NCBI GenBank assembly: GCA_965261695.1
Contig: OZ253474.1
Coordinates: 3,720,001 to 3,784,000, forward strand
Direction of reading: 5' to 3'
Source of the DNA: Bin5 sp965261695
GTDB taxonomy: Bacteria > Chloroflexota > Anaerolineae > Caldilineales > Caldilineaceae
DNA: 64,000 nucleotides
Under the pieces are notes generated by a model, which did no database searches, was not told where the DNA came from, and was given only the letters and a program-made list of their open reading frames with translations. The translations under genes were made by a program, and so were the position numbers. Of this stretch, positions 45,427 to 54,342 are shown piece by piece (the first letter of the stretch is position 1; the number at the start of each line of letters is the position of its first letter).

Positions 45427-45530
45427 TGAGGAGTGAGAATCGGGAAGAGAGGAGAGAGCCTCCCTCTTCTCTCTTCCCGCCGCGTACTCCTTTCTCTCCT
45501 CTTCACTCTCTTCTCTCCTGGCTATTATGA
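45427..45530. repeat. Palindromic purine/pyrimidine heptamer block in the opp spacer
   Basis: 7-bp steps: gtgagga, gtgagaa, tcgggaa, gagagga, then the complementary tccctct, tctctct, tcccgcc and ctcctct, tcactct. A perfect 11-bp stem forms between cgggaagagag (45441-45451) and ctctcttcccg (45469-45479). It separates the binding-protein gene from the permeases and could stabilise the upstream mRNA or dampen downstream expression. Confidence 0.65.
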
Positions 45531-46501
45531 CCGGATATATCATCAGGCGCTTCGTCTGGGCGGTTCCAGTTCTGTTCTGTATCGTCCTTGTGACGTTCAT
45601 GCTGGCACGCGCGATTCCCGGCGGGCCGTTCGACAGGGCCGGAGACAGATCGCTGCCCGAAAGTATCCGGCAAAACCTGGAGGCCAAATATGGGCTGGAC
45701 AGACCATTGGCGACGCAATTCGTCAGATATATCGCGGACGTTTTGCGGGGTGATCTGGGGCCGTCTTTCTTCTACAGGGGGCGGACGGTCAATCAGATTA
45801 TGTCCGAAAGCTTTCCCATCTCCTTCCAACTCGGCATACTCTCCCTCGCTCTGGCAATTCTGATCGGCGTACCGGCAGGAACGTTCGCTGCCCTGCGGCA
45901 GAACAGCTGGATCGACTACAGCAGTTCCTTTGTGGCGATTCTCGGCGTTTCGATTCCCAACATCGTGTTGGGGCCGCTATTGATTTATATCTTTGCCGTG
46001 AAGTTGGACTGGTTTCCCGCGGCGCGTTGGGGGGTGAACTATAAGGAGTTGTATCTTGGGATCATTCCTCCGATGACCGCCGACTTCTGGACCCACGCAG
46101 TTTTGCCGGCCTTCACGCTGGGAACGGCCTTTTCGGCCACTTTCGCGCGCCTGACCCGCGCCAGCCTGCTGCAGACAATCGGCGAGGATTATATCCGCAC
46201 GGCCAGGGCCAAGGGGCTGGCTCAGTGGACAGTCATTGTTCGCCACGCGTTCAAAAACTCGCTGATTCCACTGGTTACAATCTTTGGGCCGCTCCTTGTA
46301 GGCGTCGTCACCGGCGCCTTTGTGGTCGAGCGCATCTTCGGCATCGCCGGGATGGGCGAGTTTTTCGTCACCAGTGTTACAAATCGGGACTATCCGATCA
46401 TTCTGGGCACGACACTGGCCTACTCGGTGGGCTTGGTCTTCGCCAATATCGTCGTCGACATCGCCTATGCCTGGCTTGACCCGCGCATTCGCTATGACTG
46501 A
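45527..46501 (+). CDS. Oligopeptide ABC transporter permease, OppB/DppB type
   Basis: 324 residues, BPD_transp_1, six membrane segments; family segments FMLARAIPGGPFD near residue 25 and the EAA loop DYIRTARAKGLAQWTVIVRH near 225. First pore subunit of the opp operon. Confidence 0.95.
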   Translation: MTGYIIRRFVWAVPVLFCIVLVTFMLARAIPGGPFDRAGDRSLPESIRQNLEAKYGLDRPLATQFVRYIADVLRGDLGPSFFYRGRTVNQIMSESFPISFQLGILSLALAILIGVPAGTFAALRQNSWIDYSSSFVAILGVSIPNIVLGPLLIYIFAVKLDWFPAARWGVNYKELYLGIIPPMTADFWTHAVLPAFTLGTAFSATFARLTRASLLQTIGEDYIRTARAKGLAQWTVIVRHAFKNSLIPLVTIFGPLLVGVVTGAFVVERIFGIAGMGEFFVTSVTNRDYPIILGTTLAYSVGLVFANIVVDIAYAWLDPRIRYD

Positions 46502-46524
46502 TACCAGCGAGTCTTCCGAGCTGT

Positions 46525-47547
46525 ATGTCAAACAATACCCTCACATTTGACACAAATAAGGCGCTTTCAACAAGCCGTCGCACGCCCCTCGGCGACGCGT
46601 TGCGCCAACTCGTCCAGAATCGGGCTGCGGTCACCGGTCTCGTCGTGATTGTCCTGATGGTGGTCGTCGCCGTTTTTGCCGATACGACCGTGTTTACCGT
46701 GTTTACCGGCGGCGAACCGAAACCGCTCATAGCGCCGTATGCCTTCGACGAAGTTGATTTCATCTACACCGACGAACCCGCCCTGACCCGCACCGAAGAA
46801 GGGCGCTTCTACTTGCTAGGCACAGACTATCTGGGGCGGGATAATCTGAGCCGCGCCCTGTACGGTACCCGCATCTCACTCGCCGTGGCCGTCGTGGCCG
46901 CAACCGTAAGCCTGATAGTCGGCCTGATCTACGGGCTTATCTCTGGCTATGGCAGTACAGCCCGCGACAACCTGATGATGCGCATTGTCGACTTTCTCTA
47001 CGGCTTCCCGCTCATCATTTTCATCATCCTGATGCAGGTCTATTTCAAGGCCCTTAGCCGTTCCGATGAGATCAACCCCGTCGCCAATGCACTCATCGAA
47101 ATCGACAAAAGCATGGGCGGCATTTTTCTCATCTTTGTCGCACTGGGGCTGATAAATTGGCTGGGAATGGCCCGCATCGCGCGCGGCCAGACGCTCAGTT
47201 ATAAGGCAAAGGAGTTCGTAGAGGCCGCCAGAGCGGTCGGCGCGGGGGACCGACGGATTATCTTCCGCCATCTGCTGCCCAACATCCTCGGCCCCTGCAT
47301 CGTCGTTGAGACGTTGGCGATTCCCGGCTACATTCTGACTGAAGCGTTTCTGTCTTTCATCGGCCTGGGGGCCAATCCGCCCACGCCCAGTTGGGGAATG
47401 ATGATTTCAGAGACCTATCAGGCCATGCGTGTCGCCCCGCTGGAGGTATTCGTGCCGGCCGCAGCGCTGACCCTGACAACACTGGCCTTCAATTTTCTCG
47501 GCGACGGCCTGAGGGATGCCTTCGACCCTCGACTGCGAGGCACGTAG
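46525..47547 (+). CDS. Oligopeptide ABC transporter permease, OppC/DppC type
   Basis: 340 residues with an OppC_N region (DALRQLVQNRAAVTGLVVIV) and BPD_transp_1; the motif YLLGTDYLGRDNLSRALYGT is at about 96-116, and the EAA loop EAARAVGAGDRRIIFRHLLP near 235. Last gene of the operon ordered D-F-A-B-C; it converges with the amidase gene. Confidence 0.95.
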   Translation: MSNNTLTFDTNKALSTSRRTPLGDALRQLVQNRAAVTGLVVIVLMVVVAVFADTTVFTVFTGGEPKPLIAPYAFDEVDFIYTDEPALTRTEEGRFYLLGTDYLGRDNLSRALYGTRISLAVAVVAATVSLIVGLIYGLISGYGSTARDNLMMRIVDFLYGFPLIIFIILMQVYFKALSRSDEINPVANALIEIDKSMGGIFLIFVALGLINWLGMARIARGQTLSYKAKEFVEAARAVGAGDRRIIFRHLLPNILGPCIVVETLAIPGYILTEAFLSFIGLGANPPTPSWGMMISETYQAMRVAPLEVFVPAAALTLTTLAFNFLGDGLRDAFDPRLRGT

Positions 47548-47558
47548 GATATGGTGGG

Positions 47559-48272
47559 TCAAAGCTCTGCATCCGCGCCGTGCAGAAAGCAGAAAATGCT
47601 CTCTGTAATGCCCGCGGCGACCCGTTCCGGTTCTTTTGTAAGGAGGTGTGCGTCGCCGCCCAAAAAGCCCATCTCCAGAATGACCGTCGGCGTGGCGGGC
47701 AGAACTTTGCGAAATGCGTGGTAACGGGTCATTTCTTCAGTGACGGACGGGTGGAAAGGCAAACCCGTATGCGCCGCGTAGTGTTCGTCGATGCAGACGA
47801 TCAACCTCCTCTCCGTCAAGGGGATCGCGCTGTTAAGCGGGTAGGCCGCTTTGTAGCCGTTGGCCAGAATGCAACTGTCGGCGTGCAGGCTCAACATCAG
47901 TTCGGCGTCCAGGTTTGTCAGCCGCGCGTCGTACTCCTCCAGCACCAATGCCTCCACGCCTGCACTCTCCAGTTGACCGCGCACCAGTTCGGCGATGCGC
48001 GCCACGACATCCACTTCCTTTATCGTCGGAGCGTTGACCTCACCACAGATGGCGCCGGAGTCGAATCCGGCATGACCGCTGATGAGCGCGACGGTGATCG
48101 GAGCGGCGGTCTCCTGCTCCGGCGTCGGCGTGACGAAGGTGATCCGGTCAACCTGGCGGGGCAGCAGGAAGCCAACGCTCCTCACTGCCAGAAAGACAAC
48201 GCCTGCCAAGAGGATGAGGCTGACAAAGAGAAACGATCGCTGCAATCTGCGAATCAGAGTTCTGCGCATCAT
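47559..48272 (-). CDS. Membrane-anchored N-acetylmuramoyl-L-alanine amidase (Amidase_3)
   Basis: 237 residues. An N-terminal membrane anchor (FLFVSLILLAGVVFLAV) is followed by an Amidase_3 fold with zinc ligands and catalytic acid: H in SGHAGFDSG (about 66), E in TIKEVDV (about 85), H in SLHADS (about 129) and E in VILEMGFL (about 198). Cleaves the amide bond between N-acetylmuramic acid and the peptide stem in peptidoglycan, outside the membrane. Shorter than most, without SH3 or LysM domains. Confidence 0.88.
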   Translation of the reverse strand: MMRRTLIRRLQRSFLFVSLILLAGVVFLAVRSVGFLLPRQVDRITFVTPTPEQETAAPITVALISGHAGFDSGAICGEVNAPTIKEVDVVARIAELVRGQLESAGVEALVLEEYDARLTNLDAELMLSLHADSCILANGYKAAYPLNSAIPLTERRLIVCIDEHYAAHTGLPFHPSVTEEMTRYHAFRKVLPATPTVILEMGFLGGDAHLLTKEPERVAAGITESIFCFLHGADAEL

Positions 48273-48473
48273 GTCCCGGAATTCTAAAGGCTATCGAACT
48301 GCCCGCATTGTACCCGTTGGGATAGAACTGTCAATAACTTGCACAGAGCCGCGTACTGCCAGCGGCGCCGGTCTGAAAGCCGTCGCGCGGCTGCGCCGTA
48401 TTGCCTGGGGCGTTGCAGCGGCCTTGCGCTCCCGACCGGATTCTTGTATGAATTAGGTGATAAGAGGCGGATT

Positions 48474-48502
48474 TTGAAAGATAGGATTCGCCCGTGTAAA
48501 AT
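48474..48502 (+). promoter_or_regulatory. Predicted sigma70-type promoter giving a near-leaderless transcript
   Basis: TTGAAA (48474-48479), 17-bp spacer, TAAAAT (48497-48502). Initiation would fall near 48509, only about 5 nt before ATG 48514, so the RodZ-like mRNA may be leaderless or nearly so; no Shine-Dalgarno sequence is seen. Confidence 0.55.
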
Positions 48503-48513
48503 AGATGTAGATC

Positions 48514-49746
48514 ATGAGAGAAAACGCCATCTTCCTGGGAACACAAACCGCATCTTCTGAAGGCGGAGTCGACGGCAACGCTGCCGGCGTTCCGACACTC
48601 CAGTCTTTGGGCGCGATTCTGCGCGATCGCCGCGAGAGCGCCGGCATCCCGTTGGCAGAGGTCGAAGACACAACGCGGATTCGACAGAAATATCTTGCCG
48701 CAATTGAAGCCGACGAGTGGCATCTGCTGCCCGGTGAAGTTGTCGGGCGCGGGTTTCTGCGCAACTATGCCTATTTCTTGAATCTGGACCCCAATCAGAT
48801 GATCGACCGCCGCCGGTCGATGGTGGACAGCAGTTTGTCCCGCACGCTGGCGGGCACCAGTACGGGGGTGCGGCTACCTCCGGCGCGGCCGGTAGACTAC
48901 CGGCCGCACGACGTAGACCTCGAGCATACGGCCTTCTCCACCCACGTATCCGGCTTTTTCGAGTCCATGCGCGACTGGATGGTGCCAATTCTGGCGGCGT
49001 TCCTGATCGTGTTAATCGTTCTTATCGCCCTCTGGGGCGCTCGGCAGATGAGCGGACAGTTCGGCGTCATTTTCTCGACCATCCAGGACCGGTTGTCCTC
49101 AGTGGCCAGGCAGAACCAGAACGGGCAATCCGGCGGCTCCGGCGGCCAGAACGAAGGGGAGCCCGGTGTCGCTCCGGTTGCGACCTTGGTCGTTCCTGCT
49201 CCGACCTCAACGCCTTCGGCGACGCCCACGCCCCCTCCGACCGCCACCAATACACCGCTGCCAACGGCCACCGAGACGCCGCTCCCGTTGCCTGCCGCCA
49301 CCGAAACACCTTCGCCCACGCCGACCCCGGAACCGACCGCGGAACCGACGGAAGAACCTCCCCCTCAGCCGGTGCAGCCGCCCAGGCCGCCCCCTATTGT
49401 CCCGGCGGTGTGCGCTGACAGCCGTCTGGCGATCTCCTCACCAGGTGTCAATCAGACGGTCAGTGGCGTTGTGCCGATCACAGGCCGGGCCGTGCATGAA
49501 CGGTTCGACAGTTACAAGCTGGAGTATGCGCCGGGCGCCAATGCGACGCAAGGATTCACTTGGTTTGACGGCAGCGACAGAACCGGAAGCGGCGGCGTCA
49601 AGGGGTTTCCTGTCGACAACGGCACGCTGGGCCACTTCAACAGCGCCGGCGTGGCCAATGCCGCTTACACTCTGAGGCTGACCGTTGTCGACAGGAGCAG
49701 CAACTACCCCGAACCCTGCCAGGTCACCATCAACGTGCAAAACTGA
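48514..49746 (+). CDS. RodZ-like helix-turn-helix membrane protein with PT-rich linker
   Basis: 410 residues. Cytosolic HTH_25 domain at about 29-95 (LGAILRDRRESAGIPLAEVE; DEWHLLPGEVVGRGFLRNYA), one membrane helix at about 155-175 (PILAAFLIVLIVLIALWG), a Pro/Thr/Glu linker (about 230-300) and a C-terminal extracytoplasmic domain (about 305-410; SRLAISSPGVNQTVSGVVPI) of beta-sandwich type with cysteines. This order matches RodZ, which links MreB to the elongation complex in rod-shaped cells, though the C-terminal domain differs from the usual DUF4115. Confidence 0.82.
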   Translation: MRENAIFLGTQTASSEGGVDGNAAGVPTLQSLGAILRDRRESAGIPLAEVEDTTRIRQKYLAAIEADEWHLLPGEVVGRGFLRNYAYFLNLDPNQMIDRRRSMVDSSLSRTLAGTSTGVRLPPARPVDYRPHDVDLEHTAFSTHVSGFFESMRDWMVPILAAFLIVLIVLIALWGARQMSGQFGVIFSTIQDRLSSVARQNQNGQSGGSGGQNEGEPGVAPVATLVVPAPTSTPSATPTPPPTATNTPLPTATETPLPLPAATETPSPTPTPEPTAEPTEEPPPQPVQPPRPPPIVPAVCADSRLAISSPGVNQTVSGVVPITGRAVHERFDSYKLEYAPGANATQGFTWFDGSDRTGSGGVKGFPVDNGTLGHFNSAGVANAAYTLRLTVVDRSSNYPEPCQVTINVQN

Positions 49747-49781
49747 AGGGCAAGAGCGCCTCGGTAACGGTGTCGGCTCGC

Positions 49782-50858
49782 TCAGGCGTCGGCGCCATGC
49801 GGGCGCGCCGGCAGAAGCGTGAGAAATGTGACGTGGGGCGGCGCGCAAAATCGAATGGGGATGCTTTCGCCCAGACCGCGATGAACGTAAACATGGGTGT
49901 GCCCGCGCCGCCAATAGCCGGAGGCCTCACTGCGCGTCAGTTGCTCCGTCTGGGTGTAGGCAGGTCCGACCAGCGGCAAGACGATCTGCCCGCCATGCGT
50001 GTGTCCGGCCAGGAGCAGGTCGGCCTGGCGGGCCGCCGTCATTTCAATAATGTCGGGGTTGTGTGATAGCAGAATTGTGGGCGCGTCTCCCGGAACGCCT
50101 TGCAGCCCCCCGCGCAGGTCCGGCTGTCCTTCGTGCAGGTCTTCGATGCCGACGAGATAGACGCCTGTCCCCTCCAGGCGTACCGCTTGATTGTCCAGAA
50201 ACATCATGCCTCGGCCCTCCAATTCGCGGCGCAGGCGGGCAATGTCGTTGACCCCGCTCGGCTCGCCGTCAAAGCGGTTGTGGAGTAGATAGCGTGCAAA
50301 GCGCGCAAGACGACGAAAGCGCGCCCTGCCAGAGCCTGCCGCTTCGGGTGTAGAACCGGCGCCGCCGACAGATTCCCGCGCGTGGAAGAGCCGCCATGTG
50401 TATTGCAGCGCCCTTTTCATCTCATAGACGACATGATCATGGTTGCCCGACACGGCAAATGAGCCAAGACGGGGCTTGGGGACGCTGTCGATCAACGCCA
50501 GAACGTTTTCCAATCCGTTGTCGTTGTGTAGGAAATCGCCCGTGTGAATGAGCAGATCGATCTGTTCATCGGCGGCGGCGCGCCGCACCTGCTCGATCTT
50601 GGCGTGTTCACGGCGGTCAGCGCCGCGAAAATGGGTATCGGAAAGATGGAGAATGCGCAGCCCCTCGCTGGGAAGGCCGGGCCGATCGCGCGTGAGCCGC
50701 ACTGCCAGCCGCTCTGCGCGCACGTCAAATGGTTCATACAACAGCGCATAGCCTCCCAGGGCCGCGCCGAGGCCGACCATCGCGCCGATGCCGGTCAGCC
50801 AGACCGCCATGCCCCGTCCAACTCTGGCGCGCCCGTTTCTTTCTTCGTCTGTAACCAT
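49782..50858 (-). CDS. Membrane-associated metallophosphoesterase (YaeI/YkuE-like)
   Basis: 358 residues from ATG 50858; an alternative start at 50906 would translate through a heptamer repeat (agcggga, agcgaga, agcggga) and is less likely. A membrane segment (WLTGIGAMVGLGAALGGYAL) is followed by calcineurin-type metal motifs: D and H in HLSDTHFRG, GD in HTGDFLHND, GNHDH, SHNPD and GHTHGGQ. Two-metal phosphoesterases of this group act on lipid-linked or nucleotide substrates at the membrane; the substrate is not evident. Confidence 0.9.
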   Translation of the reverse strand: MVTDEERNGRARVGRGMAVWLTGIGAMVGLGAALGGYALLYEPFDVRAERLAVRLTRDRPGLPSEGLRILHLSDTHFRGADRREHAKIEQVRRAAADEQIDLLIHTGDFLHNDNGLENVLALIDSVPKPRLGSFAVSGNHDHVVYEMKRALQYTWRLFHARESVGGAGSTPEAAGSGRARFRRLARFARYLLHNRFDGEPSGVNDIARLRRELEGRGMMFLDNQAVRLEGTGVYLVGIEDLHEGQPDLRGGLQGVPGDAPTILLSHNPDIIEMTAARQADLLLAGHTHGGQIVLPLVGPAYTQTEQLTRSEASGYWRRGHTHVYVHRGLGESIPIRFCAPPHVTFLTLLPARPHGADA

Positions 50859-50885
50859 TCCCGCTTCTCGCTTCCCGCTATTCGC
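50859..50885. repeat. Heptamer repeat in front of the metallophosphoesterase gene
   Basis: On the minus strand: agcggga, agcgaga, agcggga directly before ATG 50858. Confidence 0.5.
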
Positions 50886-50890
50886 GGCGG

Positions 50891-51628
50891 ATGTTTCCGC
50901 ACACACGCACTGAACGAAGACTCAATCCTACAGGAGTCGATGCCCTTTGGCAAGCCGACCGCGGTGACTTTGGCGTGCGCGATCTTACCTTGCGCGTGGA
51001 GCCGGGCGAATTCGTCGGCGTCGCCCGTCCGAGCGGCCGGGGAAAGTCCACCCTCATCGATCTGATCATGGGATTTTACCCGCCCCAGTCCGGCACGATC
51101 ACGATCGATGGAATCGATCAGCGTGATTTATCCCTGGCATCGCTGCGGAGTCAGATCGGTTTCGTCTCTCAGGATACATTTCTGTGGAACGACACCATCG
51201 GCGCGAACATCCTCTATCCGGGCCGCAGAGATGATGGAGCCAAACGCAGCCAAGCTGCCCGCGCGGCCCGGATAGACGAGTTCATCATAGGCCTGCCGGG
51301 CGCGTACGAGACGCTTGTGGGGGAGTGGGGAATGACGCTTTCCGGCGGGGAACGCCAGCGTCTGGCGATTGCGCGGGCGCTGCTGGAGCGGCTCAGGCTC
51401 CTCCTGCTGGACGAACCCACCTCCGCATTGGACGCGCTGACAGAGCAAAAGGTGCGCCCGGCCATCGACAAAGCGCGGGCCGGGCTGACAGCCATCGTCG
51501 TGGCACACCGGCTGATCACGGTCCTGCAGGCGGACCGGATCCTGGTGATCGACCAGGGCCGGATCGTGGAGATGGGCACTCTTCAGGAGCTGCTGGCGCG
51601 TCGCGGTCTCTTCTTTCACCTCTACTAG
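50891..51628 (+). pseudogene. Truncated ABC exporter: nucleotide-binding domain only, with altered Walker A
   Basis: 245 codons matching the C-terminal ATPase half of MsbA/LmrA-type exporters: signature LSGGERQRLAIARALLER, Walker B LRLLLLDEPTSALD, H-loop VAHRL. The six-helix membrane domain is absent, and the preceding sequence belongs to a divergent gene. The Walker A reads ARPSGRGKST, with Arg in place of the first Gly of GxxxxGK[ST]. N-terminal residues 1-25 do not look like this family. Most likely a remnant of a larger exporter gene. Confidence 0.65.
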
Positions 51629-51659
51629 GCGCAATCTTTCGATCTTCCCCCGATCGCGC

Positions 51660-51702
51660 TATAATCGAAGTCAGTGGCGAGTGCGTTAGCGCCTCGTCAC
51701 TG
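51660..51702 (+). promoter_or_regulatory. Candidate -10 and leader hairpin upstream of transketolase
   Basis: TATAAT at 51660-51665 with only a weak -35 (TTTCGA, 17 bp upstream), followed by a hairpin in which cagtggcgag (51672-51681) pairs with ctcgtcactg (51693-51702) with one G-U. The hairpin would lie at the start of the leader. Confidence 0.4.
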
Positions 51703-51737
51703 TCCACCAGACATTTTTCACGCTAAGGATTCTGCGC

Positions 51738-53789
51738 ATGACGGCTGAAACAGCTATATCTTTCGATAGCCCTACCCTCGACCCGGAGTTGGAAGACAAA
51801 GTGGTCAATACGATTCGAATGCTGGCGCTGGATGCCGTGCAGGCCGCCAATTCGGGCCACGCCGGCCTGCCGATGGGTATGGCCACAGCCGCACTGACAC
51901 TCTGGCGCAGACATCTGCGCTTCAGTCCGTTTAATCCCGACTGGCCGAACCGCGATCGGTTTATCCTCAGCGCCGGCCACGGATCGATGCTCCTCTACGC
52001 TCTGCTCCATCTGACCGGTTACGATATTAGCCTGGAGCAGTTGAAGAACTTTCGCCAATGGGGTAGCCAGACGCCCGGCCACCCGGAATACGGCCACGCG
52101 CCCGGTGTCGAGACGACGACCGGCCCCTTGGGGCAGGGCTTCGCCAACGGCGTAGGCATGGCGATCGCCGAGCAGTGGCTGGCTGCAAACTACAACCGCC
52201 CCGGATTCGGGGTCGTGTCGCATCATATCTATGCGATTGTGAGTGACGGCGATTTGATGGAAGGCGTTGGCCAGGAGGCGGCCAGTCTGGCCGGGCACTT
52301 GCGTCTTGGCAAGCTCATCTATCTCTATGACGACAACCGCGTCACGATCGACGGCTACACCGATCTGGCCTTCACCGAGGATCAGTACCTGCGTTTCCAG
52401 GCGTATGGCTGGCACGTCCAGAAGGTGGATGGCATGGACAGCGCGGCGGTCGATGCCGCCATCAGCGCGGCCAAACAGGATTCACGCCCCAGTCTGATTG
52501 GCTGCACGACGGTCATCGGCTTCGGCGCGCCCAAGCAGGGCGAGCCGGATATGCACAGCGATGCGTTGCCCGCCGAGGAGGTGGCCCAGACCAAAGCCAA
52601 CCTTGAATGGCCGCAGGAACCGACTTTTTATCTGCCGCCGGATGTGCGCGACCTCTGCTTGCAGGCGGTCCAGCGGGGCAAAAGGCTGGAAAGCGATGAG
52701 CAGAAGTTGTGGGATGGCTATGCCGCGGCCTATCCGGAACTGGAGGCTGAACTCAGCAGGCTGCTGCGGGGCAATCTGCCTGACGGCTGGGAGGAAGCCC
52801 TACCCGTCTTCGAGGGCGGCGACAGCCAGGCCACCCGCAATGCCAGCGGCGCGACGCTTAACGCGCTGGCGCCCGTCATTACCAACCTCATCGGCGGCAG
52901 CGCCGACCTGGCTCCGAGCAACAAGACGATCATCAGCGGCAGCCCCGACTTTCAGCCCGGCTCGTACAGTGGCCGTAACTTCCGCTTCGGCGTACGCGAA
53001 CACGGCATGGGCGCGATTCTCAGCGGCATGGCACTGCATGGCGGCGTCATCCCCTACGGGGGCACCTTCCTTGTGTTCAGCGACTATATGCGAGCCAGCG
53101 TGCGCCTGGCCGCGTTGATGGGCGTGCCAGTGATATACGTCTTCACCCACGACAGTATCGGCGTCGGCGAAGACGGTCCCACCCATCAGCCGGTGGAGCA
53201 GGTGGCTGCGCTGCGCGCCATCCCCAACCTGACCGTCATTCGCCCCGCCGATGCCAACGAGGTGGCGCAGGCGTGGAAGGTGGCGCTGACGAACAAGAGC
53301 GGCCCCACCGCGTTGATTCTCTCGCGCCAGAACCTGCCGGTTTTCGATCGCGGCCTTGAAGGTTTTTCGGCTGCCGGCGGCGTTGACCGCGGCGGATATG
53401 TCTTATTCGAGAGCGCAGGATCCTCCGGCGCCGCCGACCTGGTCTTCGTCTCCAGCGGCAGCGAACTGGAGATCGCCTATGGCGCGGCGCAGCAGTTGGC
53501 CGCAAGTGGCACGGCAGTGCGCGTGGTCAGCCTGCCCAGCTGGGAGCTGTTCGCGGCGCAGACGCCCGCATATCAGCAGCAGGTGCTGCCGCTGGACGCG
53601 CTCAAAGTGGCGGTTGAAGCCGGTGTCACGCAAGGATGGGAACGCTGGGTTGGCAATGATCCTGCCCGGGGTGCCGCGATCGGCCTCGACCGCTTCGGGG
53701 CGAGCGCGCCGCAGAAGGATGTCTACACCAATCTCGGTCTGACCGTCGAGAACGTGGTCACAGCTGCGCTAGCGCTATTGGAGTTGTAG
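51738..53789 (+). CDS. tkt: Transketolase
   Basis: 683 residues, typical length. Thiamine diphosphate enzyme of the pentose phosphate and Calvin-type pathways, transferring two-carbon ketol units. Motifs: NSGHAGLPMGMA near residue 37, GPLGQGFANGVGMAIAEQWL, SDGDLMEGVGQEAASLAGHL (cofactor-metal region, about 171), and THDSIGVGEDGPTHQPVEQ near 475 in the pyrimidine domain, then a C-terminal domain. A ribosome-binding site (aagga) lies 9 nt before ATG 51738. No sign of truncation. Confidence 0.97.
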   Translation: MTAETAISFDSPTLDPELEDKVVNTIRMLALDAVQAANSGHAGLPMGMATAALTLWRRHLRFSPFNPDWPNRDRFILSAGHGSMLLYALLHLTGYDISLEQLKNFRQWGSQTPGHPEYGHAPGVETTTGPLGQGFANGVGMAIAEQWLAANYNRPGFGVVSHHIYAIVSDGDLMEGVGQEAASLAGHLRLGKLIYLYDDNRVTIDGYTDLAFTEDQYLRFQAYGWHVQKVDGMDSAAVDAAISAAKQDSRPSLIGCTTVIGFGAPKQGEPDMHSDALPAEEVAQTKANLEWPQEPTFYLPPDVRDLCLQAVQRGKRLESDEQKLWDGYAAAYPELEAELSRLLRGNLPDGWEEALPVFEGGDSQATRNASGATLNALAPVITNLIGGSADLAPSNKTIISGSPDFQPGSYSGRNFRFGVREHGMGAILSGMALHGGVIPYGGTFLVFSDYMRASVRLAALMGVPVIYVFTHDSIGVGEDGPTHQPVEQVAALRAIPNLTVIRPADANEVAQAWKVALTNKSGPTALILSRQNLPVFDRGLEGFSAAGGVDRGGYVLFESAGSSGAADLVFVSSGSELEIAYGAAQQLAASGTAVRVVSLPSWELFAAQTPAYQQQVLPLDALKVAVEAGVTQGWERWVGNDPARGAAIGLDRFGASAPQKDVYTNLGLTVENVVTAALALLEL

Positions 53790-53795
53790 CCGCCT

Positions 53796-54287
53796 GTGTC
53801 AGTGAGAGCCTTGGCCGCCATTTTTCAGCAGACGCGAAAGCATCATGCCATCGAACATGCGACCATTCATCTGCTGGCGGCCCGTTATCCACCCATCGCC
53901 CTGGCAGGTTTGAGCGACCCCTGGGGATTTACGCTCTACGGGCGCGTGTCAAGCCAGGCGATCGAAGAGGCGGTCGGCGAAGCTTTGCGGCGGCTTCAGG
54001 CCGGTGAAGAGGAGATCGCCTTCCATCCCAATTGTGGGACGAACCTCACGACGAGCGTCTTTCTGGTGACGGCGGCTTCGCTTTTGGGCAGTGCAGGAAA
54101 TCGCCGCACTGCTCTGGAGAAGGCGACCATCACCGCGGCGCTGGTGACGTTTGCGCTACTCGTTGCCGGGCCGTTGGGGATGCGGCTCCAGCGTCTCACC
54201 ACCTCCGACGCGGTGGACAGTCTCCGGCTGGCAAAAATCGTGCCCGTGGGAGAGGCGCATCGCATCACGTTCAACCATAGTGGCTAG
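53796..54287 (+). CDS. DUF6391-like protein
   Basis: 163 residues, GTG start 6 bp after the transketolase stop. RKHHAIEHATIHLLAARYPP, then SDPWGFTLYG, EALRRLQAGEEEIAFHPNCG and a membrane segment pair (SVFLVTAASLLGS; AALVTFALLVAGPLG). The conserved HxxxHATxHLL histidines and the HPNCGTN motif suggest a metal or cofactor site beside the membrane. I match it from memory to DUF6391; function unknown. Confidence 0.65.
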   Translation: MSVRALAAIFQQTRKHHAIEHATIHLLAARYPPIALAGLSDPWGFTLYGRVSSQAIEEAVGEALRRLQAGEEEIAFHPNCGTNLTTSVFLVTAASLLGSAGNRRTALEKATITAALVTFALLVAGPLGMRLQRLTTSDAVDSLRLAKIVPVGEAHRITFNHSG

Positions 54288-54342
54288 TGGACAGCCAACC
54301 TTATGAGGTTGCCAGCCACGAGCCACGAGCCACGAGCCACTG
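54283..54342. repeat. Heptamer palindrome between DUF6391-like gene and holA
   Basis: agtggct, agtggac, then after an aacct-tatg-aggtt centre, agccacg, agccacg, agccacg, agccact. The two arms are complementary, so a hairpin with a 4-nt loop is possible. The holA ATG follows directly. Confidence 0.65.

Noticed and set aside
43662..45506. 614-codon minus-strand open frame opposite the opp binding-protein gene
   Set aside because: Antisense shadow of a high-GC gene with a clear signal peptide and family match on the plus strand.
47391..48287. 298-codon plus-strand open frame across the amidase gene
   Set aside because: Antisense to a gene with all Amidase_3 motifs and overlapping the end of the opp permease in another frame.
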